Shown piece after piece: positions 33,627 to 42,344 of a stretch of DNA of 64,000 nucleotides (its first letter is position 1; every line of letters starts with the position of its first letter). The stretch lies in NCBI GenBank assembly GCA_905221605.1, contig CAJNDS010002745.1, forward strand, positions 172,501-236,500, written 5' to 3'. Source of the DNA: Symbiodinium natans (Eukaryota; Sar; Dinophyceae; Suessiales; Symbiodiniaceae). The notes under the pieces are model-generated. The model was not told where the DNA came from and ran no database searches. It saw only the letters and a program-made list of their open reading frames with translations. Position numbers and translations under genes: made by a program.

Positions 33627-33770
33627 CGTGCTTGCCCGGTCTGCGAAGTGGGCTGCTGTTGGGCTGCAGCCGCGCGGCCTTCAGCACGCTTGCAATCGCG
33701 GCAGCGGTGTCGAGTGTGGCACGCTGCCGTGCGGTCCGGGAAGGTTGCTTGGCAGCAGCTTGCCGGGGTT
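33627..33770 (-). CDS. Predicted minus-strand helical exon with telomeric donor
   Basis: The longest clear exon of the series (144 bp). Acceptor CTATAG, frame RQAAAKQPSRTARQRATLDT continuing AAAIASVLKAARLQPNSSP, donor CACG|GTTTAGGG. A GGTCCATGTACC-family element abuts the acceptor (33777), so the intron end appears to be made by that element. Confidence 0.6.
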
Positions 33771-33776
33771 CTATAG

Positions 33777-33926
33777 CCCTAAGGGTCCATGTACCTATAG
33801 AGTATATACTTGGGGCCTTAAAGGGGTTCCCATATAGTAGCTTTAGGGCCCAAATATGTACTATATGGGTCCATGTACCGAGATAGGGAGCAAGTGTGTA
33901 ACTACAAGGTATTTGGACCCTCAGGG
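33777..33926. mobile_element. GGTCCATGTACC family, copy 3 (complex)
   Basis: Left end CCCTAAGGGTCCATGTACC. A second GGTCCATGTACC lies inside at about 33870, and the right end is TTTGGACCCTCAGGG. It looks like one copy partly duplicated or nested. Confidence 0.65.
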
Positions 33927-34251
33927 TTTGGGATTTTGGCAGCCCGAAGGACATGTAGGGGTCGTATGGTTCTTAAATGGGCTTATGGGATTTATGGGGA
34001 TAGGGTTTAGGGTTTAGGGTTCAGGGTTTAGGGTTTAGGGTTTAGGGGGGTTTCGGAAATTGCACATTGTCACGTGGAGTTTGGGACAGCACTTTAATCA
34101 GGTTGGCGGCAGCTTTTGGCTTCAGGTGCTCGAGGGTTGGGGAGTCAGGACATTCCGGGTCCTAACCCCAAACCCGAATCCCTAAACCCTGAACCCTAGG
34201 ACTAAACCTTAGCCCTAAACCCTAAATACGCAGCAGCTGAGATCTCTGTTG

Positions 34252-34360
34252 CCCAAAGGATCCATGTACCTACATAGTATATACTTGGGCCCTAAAGCTA
34301 CAAAAAAGGAACCCCTTTAAGGCCCAAGTATATACTATGTAGGTACATGGATCCTTTGGG
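34252..34360. mobile_element. GGTCCATGTACC family, copy 4 (near-perfect hairpin)
   Basis: About 40 bases of each arm are perfectly complementary, beginning CCCAAAGGATCCATGTACC and including TATATACTTGGGCC. The intact palindrome implies a recent insertion or maintenance of the fold. Confidence 0.85.
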
Positions 34361-34773
34361 TTGTAGGTGTGCGAGCCTCCAGTCGCAGCCGCAGAACATC
34401 CGCCTGCCAGGGGTACAGCGGCAACTCGCGTGCGGGAACTGTGCGCAAAAGAGCCCACCAACGGTTTAGGGTTTAGGGTTTAGGGTTTAGGGCTGAGGGT
34501 TTAGGGTTTTGGAGGAGAGCGGGCGGTGAACTGCGCAGCGCTTTTTCTGGTGTTTGGGCTCAAGGCGCCTGCAGTATTCGCAAAGTGTTCGGGTCTTATT
34601 GGGCTTGAAAAGTTCAAGGAGATACGACCTCGGCTAGCATTTAGCGCGTCTTATCCAGCGTGGATTTCACAAGGGTTTTTAAGTTTAGGGTTTAGGGTTT
34701 AGGGCCTAGGGTTGTTCAGGGTTTCAGGTTTGAGGCTTCCTGCTCTGAACCCTCCTTAGCACCCCCGACTGAC

Positions 34774-35096
34774 CTAGCTTAAAAATCGCGAGAAGTTTGA
34801 GAAGCAGGCTCGAAGGGGGTTGAGCAAATTGCCCGGAGGTCCAAAGGCCCTAGCTACAGGGAAAACGATATCCCACTCAGTTAAATCAAAGAACTTTTCC
34901 CCCTCAAGACTGGCTCCAGCAAAAGGTGAATCAGTGATGATAGCGTGCTCGATGTCGAATGCAACGCGCCAGACCGCAAGTCGCGTTTCGTGACGCCTCC
35001 GGCCCCCATGGACGGAATGATGGAGAGCCTTCTCCATCCAGGGGTGCAGTTGTCCGAATCTTATTGCTGACCAGAGCCTATATATCACAGGCAACA
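34774..35096 (-). pseudogene. Reverse transcriptase fragment, C-terminal part
   Basis: The minus frame reads LPVIYRLWSAIRF near its start, then a helix-rich stretch, GASLEGEKFFDL and a GPPG turn. This is the order of fingers and palm in LINE-type reverse transcriptases. The motif-A position that normally carries catalytic Asp reads Glu (SLEGEKFFD), so this copy is probably inactive. Its upstream continuation is at 35138-35248, cut off by a telomeric tract. Confidence 0.7.
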
Positions 35097-35132
35097 CCCT
35101 AAACCCTAAACCCTAAACCCTAAACCCTAAAC
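35097..35132 (-). repeat. (CCCTAAA)5C insertion with 5-bp direct repeats
   Basis: The 36-bp tract lies between CAACA at 35092-35096 and CAACA at 35133-35137. Dropping the tract and one CAACA brings the two halves of the reverse transcriptase coding sequence together at the RPI..LPVIYR region. See findings. Confidence 0.85.
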
Positions 35133-35251
35133 CAACACCGTTATCGGGCGCAGGTGCAAAAAGCAGATCCGGGGTCAACACCCTCCGGTTTGGGGAGTAA
35201 ACTGATTGCAGCATGCAGGATGGCCCCAGGCCACCTTGCACTGCCTTCTTG
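35133..35251 (-). pseudogene. Reverse transcriptase fragment, middle part
   Basis: Minus frame EGSARWPGAILHAAISLLPK matches the WP...LLPK segment that precedes RPI in LINE-type enzymes. The RPI codons are present but in another frame, so a frameshift lies between (around a run of T on minus). Bounded by telomeric tracts of opposite orientation on both sides. Confidence 0.7.
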
Positions 35252-35282
35252 GGGTTTAGGGTTTAGGGTTTAGGGTTTAGGG
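35252..35282 (+). repeat. GGG(TTTAGGG)4 insertion with TTG direct repeats
   Basis: Thirty-one bases bounded by TTG at 35249-35251 and 35283-35285. Without it and one TTG, the frame of the upstream reverse transcriptase piece runs directly into the middle piece. Confidence 0.8.
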
Positions 35283-35526
35283 TTGCGCCAAAGGCTCATG
35301 CGCCGCAGGTGGTAGCAGCTTCCATTCGGCGGCATACCACCCATCAGTGCCAGGCGCACTGCAACCTTTCCATCGCTTGATGGCCGACGCCACATCAGCT
35401 GCTGTAATGGGTTGCATGTCGCAGGGCACGTAGGCTGAGTCGATTTGTCCATACCGTTTGTACAACACTCCCCACTGCGCGGGAGCACAAGAGTCAAGCT
35501 TGCGAAAAATGCTGGACCATTCTTCC
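35283..35526 (-). pseudogene. Reverse transcriptase fragment, N-terminal part
   Basis: An 80-codon minus frame contains EEWSSIFRKLDSCAP, ITAADVASAIKRWKGCSAPG and TDGWYAAEWKLLPP. The SAPGTDGW motif and LPP helix typify the region upstream of the reverse transcriptase domain in LINE elements. It ends at a telomeric tract on each side. No endonuclease domain is seen nearby. Confidence 0.7.
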
Positions 35527-36085
35527 TTAAACCCTAAACCCTAAACCCTTAAACCCTAAACCCTAAACCCTAAACCCGCAGTGAGGACAAGCCAACGGCC
35601 TAGGGGCTAAACCCTAAACCCTGAACCCTAAACCCTAATCCCCTAAACCTTCAGGGGCTTGTGGAGCTAGCGGCCGCAACATGGGGCTTATGGACGCAAC
35701 ATATGCGATTCATAGGGTTGACTTTTGTGACTACTGTAGTTTTTTTTGGGGTGCAGGGGCCCTAAATCAGCTCTAATCTCCAACCCTGAAACTGGAACCT
35801 GTATAAGCCTTCAAGTTTGCCCAAAACCCTCAGCTCAGCCGCAAGCCATGTGTCCTGAATCCTCGTTTGGAGACTCTACCCAATCTATGTAAGTGTGGAA
35901 CAGACTACACGTGCGACATGTGCATGTCTCTGCATGCTGGCTTGGTAATTACCTCCCTTTAGGAATTGGCAAATAACTTTATACCCTAGCCCTAAACCCT
36001 AAACCCGAAACGCTACACCCTGTAATTCCTGAACCCTAAACCCTATAGGCCTCATTAAACTTGGAGGTTCCGGATACGTATAAAC

Positions 36086-36153
36086 CAAGATCTGGCCTCC
36101 CGCTGCGTTGACCTCAGCTCCTCGCGCAGCTTTGATGCCGCGGCTAGACGATC
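36086..36153 (-). CDS. Predicted minus-strand coiled-coil exon
   Basis: Acceptor TCTGCCCAG|G, frame DRLAAASKLREELRSTQREA, donor CTTG|GTTTATAC. Strong heptad pattern. Confidence 0.65.
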
Positions 36154-36773
36154 CTGGGCAGATGTTGGAAAGGTTGCGGCTTAGGGCTTAGGGCTTAGGG
36201 CTTATAGGGTTTAGGGTTTAGGGTTTAGCGTTTAGGGTTTAAGGTTTAGGGCTTAGGGCGTATAGGGTTCGGCCTTAGGGCTTAGGGTTTAGGGTTTAGG
36301 GTTTAGGAATAGGAGTACGTATGTGTCATTGTAATTTAACAACAAACCCTGTAAGCTCTAAACTCGAAACCCGAAAGCCCTTGAGAGCACCATAAAAATC
36401 ATTCATGAAATCTCCTGGGTCCTGACCCTAAACCCTAAACCCTAAACCCTAAACCCCAAGGTTTAGGTTAGGGTTTCTTGATGGGGGTAGTTGGGGGAAC
36501 ACTGGTTGTCAAGCGTTCGAGTTTAGGGTTTTGCATTTGGGCTTTCTAGGGAAATGTTGTCACGGAGTTCAGTCTGCAAGGTGTTTCGGGTGCTGTGCGT
36601 CTCAGACCCACTGGGTTTAGGGCTTAACTGCCTGGATCCTTGTGAAAAGAATCAGCATATTTGCCTCCAACCGCAAACCCTAAGCCCAAAAGCCTTAACC
36701 CTACATTCTAAACCCTAGGCACTTCCTCAGCTTCCCCAGCCACAAACTTCCTGACCCTAAACTTTCTACTTCC

Positions 36774-36885
36774 CTTGGCTGCACTCAGAAGGGTAGCGAT
36801 AAATTAAACTTTTAGCTGCCTTATTAAGAAACCCAATAAACCCAAAAAGGCTAAGGATCTAAAGCTGCAGTAAAGTACCACAAAG
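36774..36885. mobile_element. 112-bp family B element, copy 5, with TSD
   Basis: TTCC at 36770-36773 and 36886-36889. Most diverged at its left end (CTTGGCTGCACTCAGAAG). Confidence 0.8.
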
Positions 36886-37379
36886 TTCCTAAAACCGAAA
36901 CCCTCACTTCTCAATCCTCAACCCCAAACCCTCAAGCCATCAACCGCCAAACCCTAAACTTCCTTCTCCCTGAACCCAAAACCATCAACTTTCTCGAGCC
37001 CTAGACCCCAGGCCCCAAAGCCTAAACTCCCTAAACCCTAACCCCTCACAACCCTGAGGCCTAAACCCTCGAAACCCTAAACCCCAACGCCTGAGCTTCC
37101 TAAACCCTAACTGTAACTCCTCCAAGCCCTATGTCCTGAACCCTAAACCCCAAAAGCCTAAACTTCCTAACCCTTCACAGTCAGAAACCCCAAGCCCTAA
37201 CAAACCCTAAACCCTAAACCCTAAATCCTAACTTCCGACATCCTAAAGCCTAAACCCCGAAAACCCTGAAGCCCCTAAACCCCTCAAAACCCAAAAGCAC
37301 TAACTTTCCGGGGTCACCCGAAACCCTAAACCCTAAACCCTAAACCCTAAACCCTAAACCCTACACTTCCCTGGGGCAC
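36886..37379. other. Degenerate CCCTAAA-like intron sequence
   Basis: Loose AACCCTAAAC-type units with frequent CTTCC interruptions. The mirror-image zone 37425-38100 has loose TTTAGGG units with GGAAG interruptions, as if both derive from one longer diverged unit (TAAACTTCC). No coding island seen between. Confidence 0.5.
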
Positions 37380-37424
37380 CTCGAGGTCTGCGACCTGGTG
37401 GTTCAAGGTGTCGGCCTCCGGCGT
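37380..37424 (-). CDS. Predicted minus-strand coiled-coil exon
   Basis: Fifteen in-frame codons TPEADTLNHQVADLE, acceptor CACCAAG, donor CTCGAG|GTGCCCC. Confidence 0.55.
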
Positions 37425-38197
37425 CTTGGTGTGAGGAGTTTAGGAAGTTCTAGGGCTTTACGGCTTTTGAGGGTGTAGGGGTTTGGGGTTTTAGGGTTTA
37501 GGGCTAGGGTTTAGGGTTTAGGGTGTAGGGTTTAGGGTTTAGGGCTTCGGGTTTAGGGTTTTAGGGCTTTCGAGGGTTTAGGCTGTAGGGTTTGGGAAGT
37601 TCCAGAGTTTTAGGGCTTTAGGGTTTAGGGATTGGGAAGTTCTAGGGTTTTAGGGTTCATGAGGTTCTAGGGTTTTAGGTTTCCGGGTGTTAAGAGTTGA
37701 GGAGGTTTGGGGTTGTAGGGTTTTAGGGTTTGAGGGTTCTCCGGCGTTAGGGCTTAGGAAGTCTGGGGTTTGGGGTTTAGGAAGTTAGGAAGTTTTGGAA
37801 GTTTGGGGTTTAGTTTGGGGAGTTTGGGGGCTTGAGAAGTTTGGGGGTTTAGGATGCTTGGGGTTTGAGGAAGTTTAGGGTCTTACGAGTAGGAAGTTTA
37901 GGGTCTTAGGGTTTTAGGAAGCTTGGGGTCTTCGGGTTTTAGGGTTTAAGGGTGTTAGAGTTTAGGAAGTTTGGGGCTTAGGAAGTTTGGGTTTAGGAAG
38001 TTTTGGGGGTTTAGAACATTTCGGGTTCTAGGTTTGAGGAAGTTTGGGGTTTGGGGAGTTTGTGGTTTAGGAAGTCTAGAGATTCACAGCTTCAGGGTTC
38101 CTTGGGAGGGGTTTCGCGCAAATCCTCAACCTCACAAACCAAACGGCTTGCTTGCCGGATGTCTTCAAGCTCACAGACGACCTACCGGTTCTTTGCA

Positions 38198-38306
38198 GAC
38201 TCAGTTGATAAGTTCATAAGACCCAGAAAAAATGTGCACTTTCAGTTCTTTAGGGCATTATAGTATCCCAAAAAGTGTAAAGTGTACTCATTCAGCTACT
38301 AAGCAG
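38198..38306. mobile_element. Family C short element, copy 3
   Basis: CTCAGTTGATAAGTTCATAAG at left and ACTCATTCAGCTACTAAG at right; interior shared with copy 2 (AAAAAGTGTAAAGTGTACTC). Confidence 0.75.
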
Positions 38307-38393
38307 AGAAGGAGGGAACTAGGTACCCGAAAAAAGTCCCTTAACGGGGAATTTATTGGGGGATGTTCGGTGCCCAATTCCCGCATTCCTCAC

Positions 38394-38536
38394 GAACCCT
38401 AACGGTCCATGTACCTGAATGGGGAACACTTGGGCCTTAAAGTACTTGCTGCATAGGGAATTTGGGCCGCCAAGTATACAATAAGGGTTTAGGGTTTAGG
38501 GTTTAGGGGTTATGCGGTACATGGACCCTCAGGGTA
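38394..38536. mobile_element. GGTCCATGTACC family, copy 5, interrupted by TTTAGGG tract
   Basis: Ends CCCTAACGGTCCATGTACC and GGTACATGGACCCTCAGGG. Within the right arm, 38484-38511 is a GGGTTTAGGG tract that other copies lack, so the tract entered an existing element. Confidence 0.75.
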
Positions 38537-38699
38537 AGAGCCGGTGAGGGAACGAACGGTGCTTTGGAACCTTGTGGTGCCCCAGCCTCAAAAACGAAAG
38601 CTTCATCGAAAATCTTGAGCCTAAACCCTAAACCCTAAACCCTTAACCCTAAACCGAAAGAGCCCCTAGGGAAGTCACTTGCAGGTGGCTGTGTGACAT

Positions 38700-39080
38700 G
38701 TGCCTCAGCCTCATGGTATCTCACGCACGCAAACAGATCGATAGAATAAAAGTCGGCTCACCGTTTGGGGGTTTAGGCTTCAGGGTTCGGGCTTCATCCG
38801 GACTTGCGTGGTCAGTCGATCCACGGGCAAAGAGGCTAGCGATGTGGGCCTCTATGCCTTTTGTACAGTGTCAGTCCGAGACAACGCCTCACCGAAATTA
38901 CGCACCAAATCTACGAGCCGACATCAGCAAACGAATTTCCTAAAACGAATGAACAATGAATTCGTATCTCACAAGTCAGGCCGGAATGACAAGTTTGGCC
39001 TCTTTACCGATGTCTTGGAAGTCTGGGTGGGACATCAGGAGTGTGACGCCATCAGGAGTGTGAGAGGACCGCAATAGAAG
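38700..39080. other. Unassigned open stretch without telomeric repeats
   Basis: A plus frame at 38808-39077 contains NEFVSHKSGRNDKFGLFTDV and has protein-like composition but no recognised motif. CATCAGGAGTGTGA is repeated in tandem at about 39033-39063. Could be a transposon relic. Confidence 0.3.
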
Positions 39081-39087
39081 TTGGAAG

Positions 39088-39270
39088 CCACGTCCGCCTT
39101 GCTGATCAGGCGCATGTAGGCCCGTGGTACATGGCTCCCGGCATTCACGTTTGTGAACACCTTCTCAGCCTGCTTGTGGTCTGCTTCTTGGTCTTGATGG
39201 AGCGGTCGTTCTTGGGGAGGTGCAGCCACGACTGCACCAGCCCCGCAATGTGCTTCATGTACACATCATG
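39088..39270 (-). pseudogene. Unidentified protein fragment with frameshift
   Basis: The minus frame first reads HIAGLVQSWLHLPKNDRSIK, then a different frame continues KQAEKVFTNVNAGSHVPRAY and MRLISKADVAS. The switch near 39175 suggests a frameshift or an unseen intron. I do not recognise the family. Confidence 0.4.
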
Positions 39271-39386
39271 GCTTTACCGGGATTCAATTCTATTTGGGGT
39301 ACACAAAGGGGTAACCCTCTTTTGGGAAATACACATGTCGTCTCCCGTCTACGCAGGCTTTCGGCTTGGAGTTTTCGGGGGGAAAC

Positions 39387-39449
39387 CCGGAAAGCCCTGC
39401 AGGCCTTCGCCTTTGCGGAGGTCAGATCCGCTTGCAGCTCATCCGTCTC
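39387..39449 (-). CDS. Predicted minus-strand coiled-coil exon
   Basis: Twenty-one codons ETDELQADLTSAKAKACRAF plus R, acceptor GCGTCCAG|G, donor TTCCGG|GTTTCC. Confidence 0.65.
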
Positions 39450-39744
39450 CTGGACGCGTTTGGAAGCCCTGTAATAATGGTGTGTTTTTATGCTTTGTGA
39501 AGGCCTCTAGGTTATGAACCTTAAGCCCTATATGTAGAACCAGCTGGTTTGAACCAAATTCCTGATACGTCTAGCAAGATTATCAAACCATGGGTTTTCT
39601 TCAAATTACTAGGGTTTGTGGTTACCGGTATAAAGGGTGGAGGGGAGAGGGCACGCATATTCATCCTGCGGTTTGCAGTAAGCTCCAATCCACGTCCAAG
39701 GACTCCTGTCTGTTCATTCTGGCCGCCAGTCTTCTCCGGGTGAC

Positions 39745-39915
39745 GTGCGGCCAAAGCGCGCGCGCGCGCGGGCCCCCTTGGCGTTGGGACCAACCGTCGT
39801 CGGAGCTTGCAGCTCACAGACGACTAGCAAGTCACGGGCGACGACCATGGACACGAAGGTATCTTGGACCTCCATAATTCGAGGCACGTGGGCAGCGCCG
39901 GACACGCGCAGAAGC
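39745..39915 (-). CDS. Predicted minus-strand coding island
   Basis: Open minus frame SGAAHVPRIMEVQDTFVSMV then VARDLLVVCELQAPTTVGP. It looks globular rather than coiled coil. A (CG)n run at 39757-39770 ends it; splice sites not clear. Plus frames are also open here. Confidence 0.4.
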
Positions 39916-40347
39916 CAGCAGCCCTAAACCCTAAACCCTAAACCCTAAACCCTAAACCCTAAACCCTAAAAAGCGAGGCATTTCACGCGTGTGAGGAGGT
40001 GGGGGTCAAGGAAAGGGTTTAGGGTGCCTTGCCTTTGCAAAACGACGACGTGCAGAGCCCCAAGGCCAGGCAATTATCAAGGGACTCAAGGAGGTACCCT
40101 TATAAGGGACCTTTGTGGTTGTTTATGGGTTATTTGCTGGCTACTTAGGTATGTAGGGACTGTAGAAGGTCTATAATACAGGGCCTGTATAGGGGAGTAA
40201 GATTAAGGGTCCCTTCTGGGGGTCCCCCCTTTATACCCCTAACCATAAACCCTAAACCCTAAACCCGAAACCCTAAACAGAGTGGCAGGGGTCCCTCCTT
40301 CAACCCCTTGATGGCAGACTATTTTTTCAGCACCCGGAACCCGAAAC

Positions 40348-40400
40348 TCCTGGTAAAGCTGCATGGTCTTCTCGGCCTGCTGCTCGTTCTCCTCCTGGAG
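40348..40400 (-). CDS. Predicted minus-strand coiled-coil exon
   Basis: Acceptor GGGTCAAG preceded by TTTAGGG repeats (opposite to the usual CCCTAAA), frame LQEENEQQAEKTMQLYQ, donor CAGGA|GTTTCGGG. Confidence 0.6.
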
Positions 40401-41422
40401 CTTGACCCTAAACCCTAAACCCTAAACCCTAAACCCTGAACCCTGAACCCTGAACCCTGAACCCTAAACCCTAAACCCGCCACCCGAAACCCTAAGCCCT
40501 TACCCCTAAACCCTAAAAGCCCACCTTTTGGGGGCTCAGAGACATATGGTTGTGGATTGTAAGGTTTATAAAGTGTATGAGCTTTATCAGGCTTACAGGG
40601 TTGATAGGTTTTACATGCTTTATAGGGTTTGGGGTCTATCCCTAAGCGTTTCCAGGTGGATGATGTTCAGCTGAGACATAGGGGGCCTGTTCAAGTAGAA
40701 TGTTTTTCGGCAGGACAATAATCTGAGTACAATATATAGGGATGATGAGGGATGATGTTGCCCAGGGTCCATTTACTGCCCTGAATCGCAGAGGTTGCAG
40801 GGAACCTTGGAAACCCTAAACCCTAAACCCTAAACCCTACACCCTAAACCCTAAACCCTAAACCCTAAACGCTACGTAAACCCTAAACCCTAAACCCTAC
40901 GAAAGAAACCCTAAACCCTAAACCCTAAACAGGGGTACCGCTGGGCTAGCAAGGTGTTGATAACGACGACCTTCAGGGAGCTTCGACCGAACAGAGCCCT
41001 ACTTGGAGGTTCCAAAACAATCCTAGGCCCAGAACCCTGGACGACCCCAAAAGCAACCCACAACCACAAACATCCCAAAGCTCTGATCCCCAAACCCCTA
41101 AACCCCTAAACCTATAGGGTTTAGGGTTTATAGGGTTTCGGGCTTGGGGTTTGGGGTTTAGGGTTTACGGTTTACCTGGTCACTTCTCTACAATCTGATC
41201 CCTTTTGGGGGTCCGTATTTATAAGCCGGACCCCTCTTACTTAGGGTACCCAAAACGGGACCATAATTTAAAGAGCTGACCAAAGGGGTTTGAGTTTTCG
41301 TGCTGTGCTGTTGCAGGGCTTCGCGAAGTGGCAGTTTGGGTTTTGCCATGTGTGCTGCTTTGGACCCTAGACATAAACACCTGCTTCACGTCCCCTGGAG
41401 AAAGGCTTCCCTCACCCGATAC

Positions 41423-41537
41423 CCCTCTCAGGCACGGCTGCAGTTGGCTGCGTCTCCTCCTCAGGTGACGCCGGCAGTGCTGACGGTGTTGCCTTTTCAA
41501 GCACCGAGGGTGAGGGTGCTGGCGGTGCTATGCGGTG
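41423..41537 (-). CDS. Predicted minus-strand Pro/Glu-rich exon, duplicated module
   Basis: Acceptor ACGACAACAG, frame RIAPPAPSPSVLEKATPSAL then PASPEEETQPTAAVPER, donor GAGAGGG|GTATCGG. A second diverged copy of the EKA..PAS.EEETQ..AA.PER module lies 139 bp to the right. Confidence 0.5.
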
Positions 41538-41551
41538 CTGTTGTCGTGTTA

Positions 41552-41631
41552 GGCCCCTCAGGCCGCTCAGGCATGGCTGCCGCTTGCTGCGTCTCCTCCT
41601 CACGTGACGCCGGTGGTGACGGTGGTGCTGC
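41552..41631 (-). CDS. Predicted minus-strand Pro/Glu-rich exon, second copy
   Basis: Acceptor GGTGAAAAG, frame AAPPSPPASREEETQQAAAM then PER. About 80 percent like the first copy over 70 bases. Donor not clear. Confidence 0.45.
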
Positions 41632-41744
41632 CTTTTCACCCCTAACCCCCAAAACCTAAACCCTAAACCCTATCCCTAAACCCTAAACCCTGAACCCTAA
41701 ACCCTACACCCTAAACACTAAACCCTAAACCCTGAACTTCCCAC

Positions 41745-41826
41745 CTCGGCCAGGCAGAGCCGCGCCGCGCGCTCCGCGGCCGCTGCGTGGGCGCAGAGCA
41801 GCTCCGAAGCCAGGTCTCCCCCGTGC
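41745..41826 (-). CDS. Predicted minus-strand coiled-coil exon with telomeric acceptor
   Basis: Acceptor CCCTAAACCCAG|G is formed by the repeat. Frame DLASELLCAHAAAAERAARL and LCLAE; donor GCCGAG|GTGGGAAG. Confidence 0.65.
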
Positions 41827-41866
41827 CTGGGTTTAGGGTTTAGGGTTTAGGGTTTAGGGTTTAGGG

Positions 41867-41950
41867 TTTGGGGTTTGGGGTTTGGGGTTTGGGGTTTGGG
41901 GTTTGGGGTTTGGGGTTTGGGGTTTGGGGTTTGGGGTTTGGGGTTTGGGG
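41867..41950 (+). repeat. (TTTGGGG)12 variant block
   Basis: Twelve identical TTTGGGG units flanked by TTTAGGG on both sides; the unit equals the Oxytricha-type telomere repeat shifted, here only a local variant. Confidence 0.97.
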
Positions 41951-42260
41951 TTTAGGGTTTAGGGTTTAGCAGGAATCCCAAACCTCCCTCAAAGGTCTTT
42001 AGGGTTTAGGGTTTAGAATAGTGAAGAGGGTCCAGGGAGCACCCGGATTCTACACAGCAAAGGCACCCTTGAACCCTCGAAACCTGGATCTGAAACCCTA
42101 GACCCCAACCACAACTCCCAAACCCCAAGTTCCCCTAAACCCTATGAACCCTAACCCGCGAACCCCCTAACCCCCTAAACCCCCTAAACCCCTAAACCCC
42201 TAAACCCCTCAACCCTAAACCCCACATGGTGCCCGCAAAACTGTGGTAAGTCCTTGTCAG

Positions 42261-42344
42261 GTTGCTCCTGGGCAGCCAGCTGCGTCCTGTGGAGGTCACT
42301 GGCAGCGAGCCGGGCCGCCTCACGGAAGGGTCGGTTCCCGACAT
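42261..42344 (-). CDS. Predicted minus-strand coiled-coil exon
   Basis: Acceptor CCCTCAG, lead VGNRPF, then REAARLAASDLHRTQLAAQE. Donor not clear. Confidence 0.55.
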
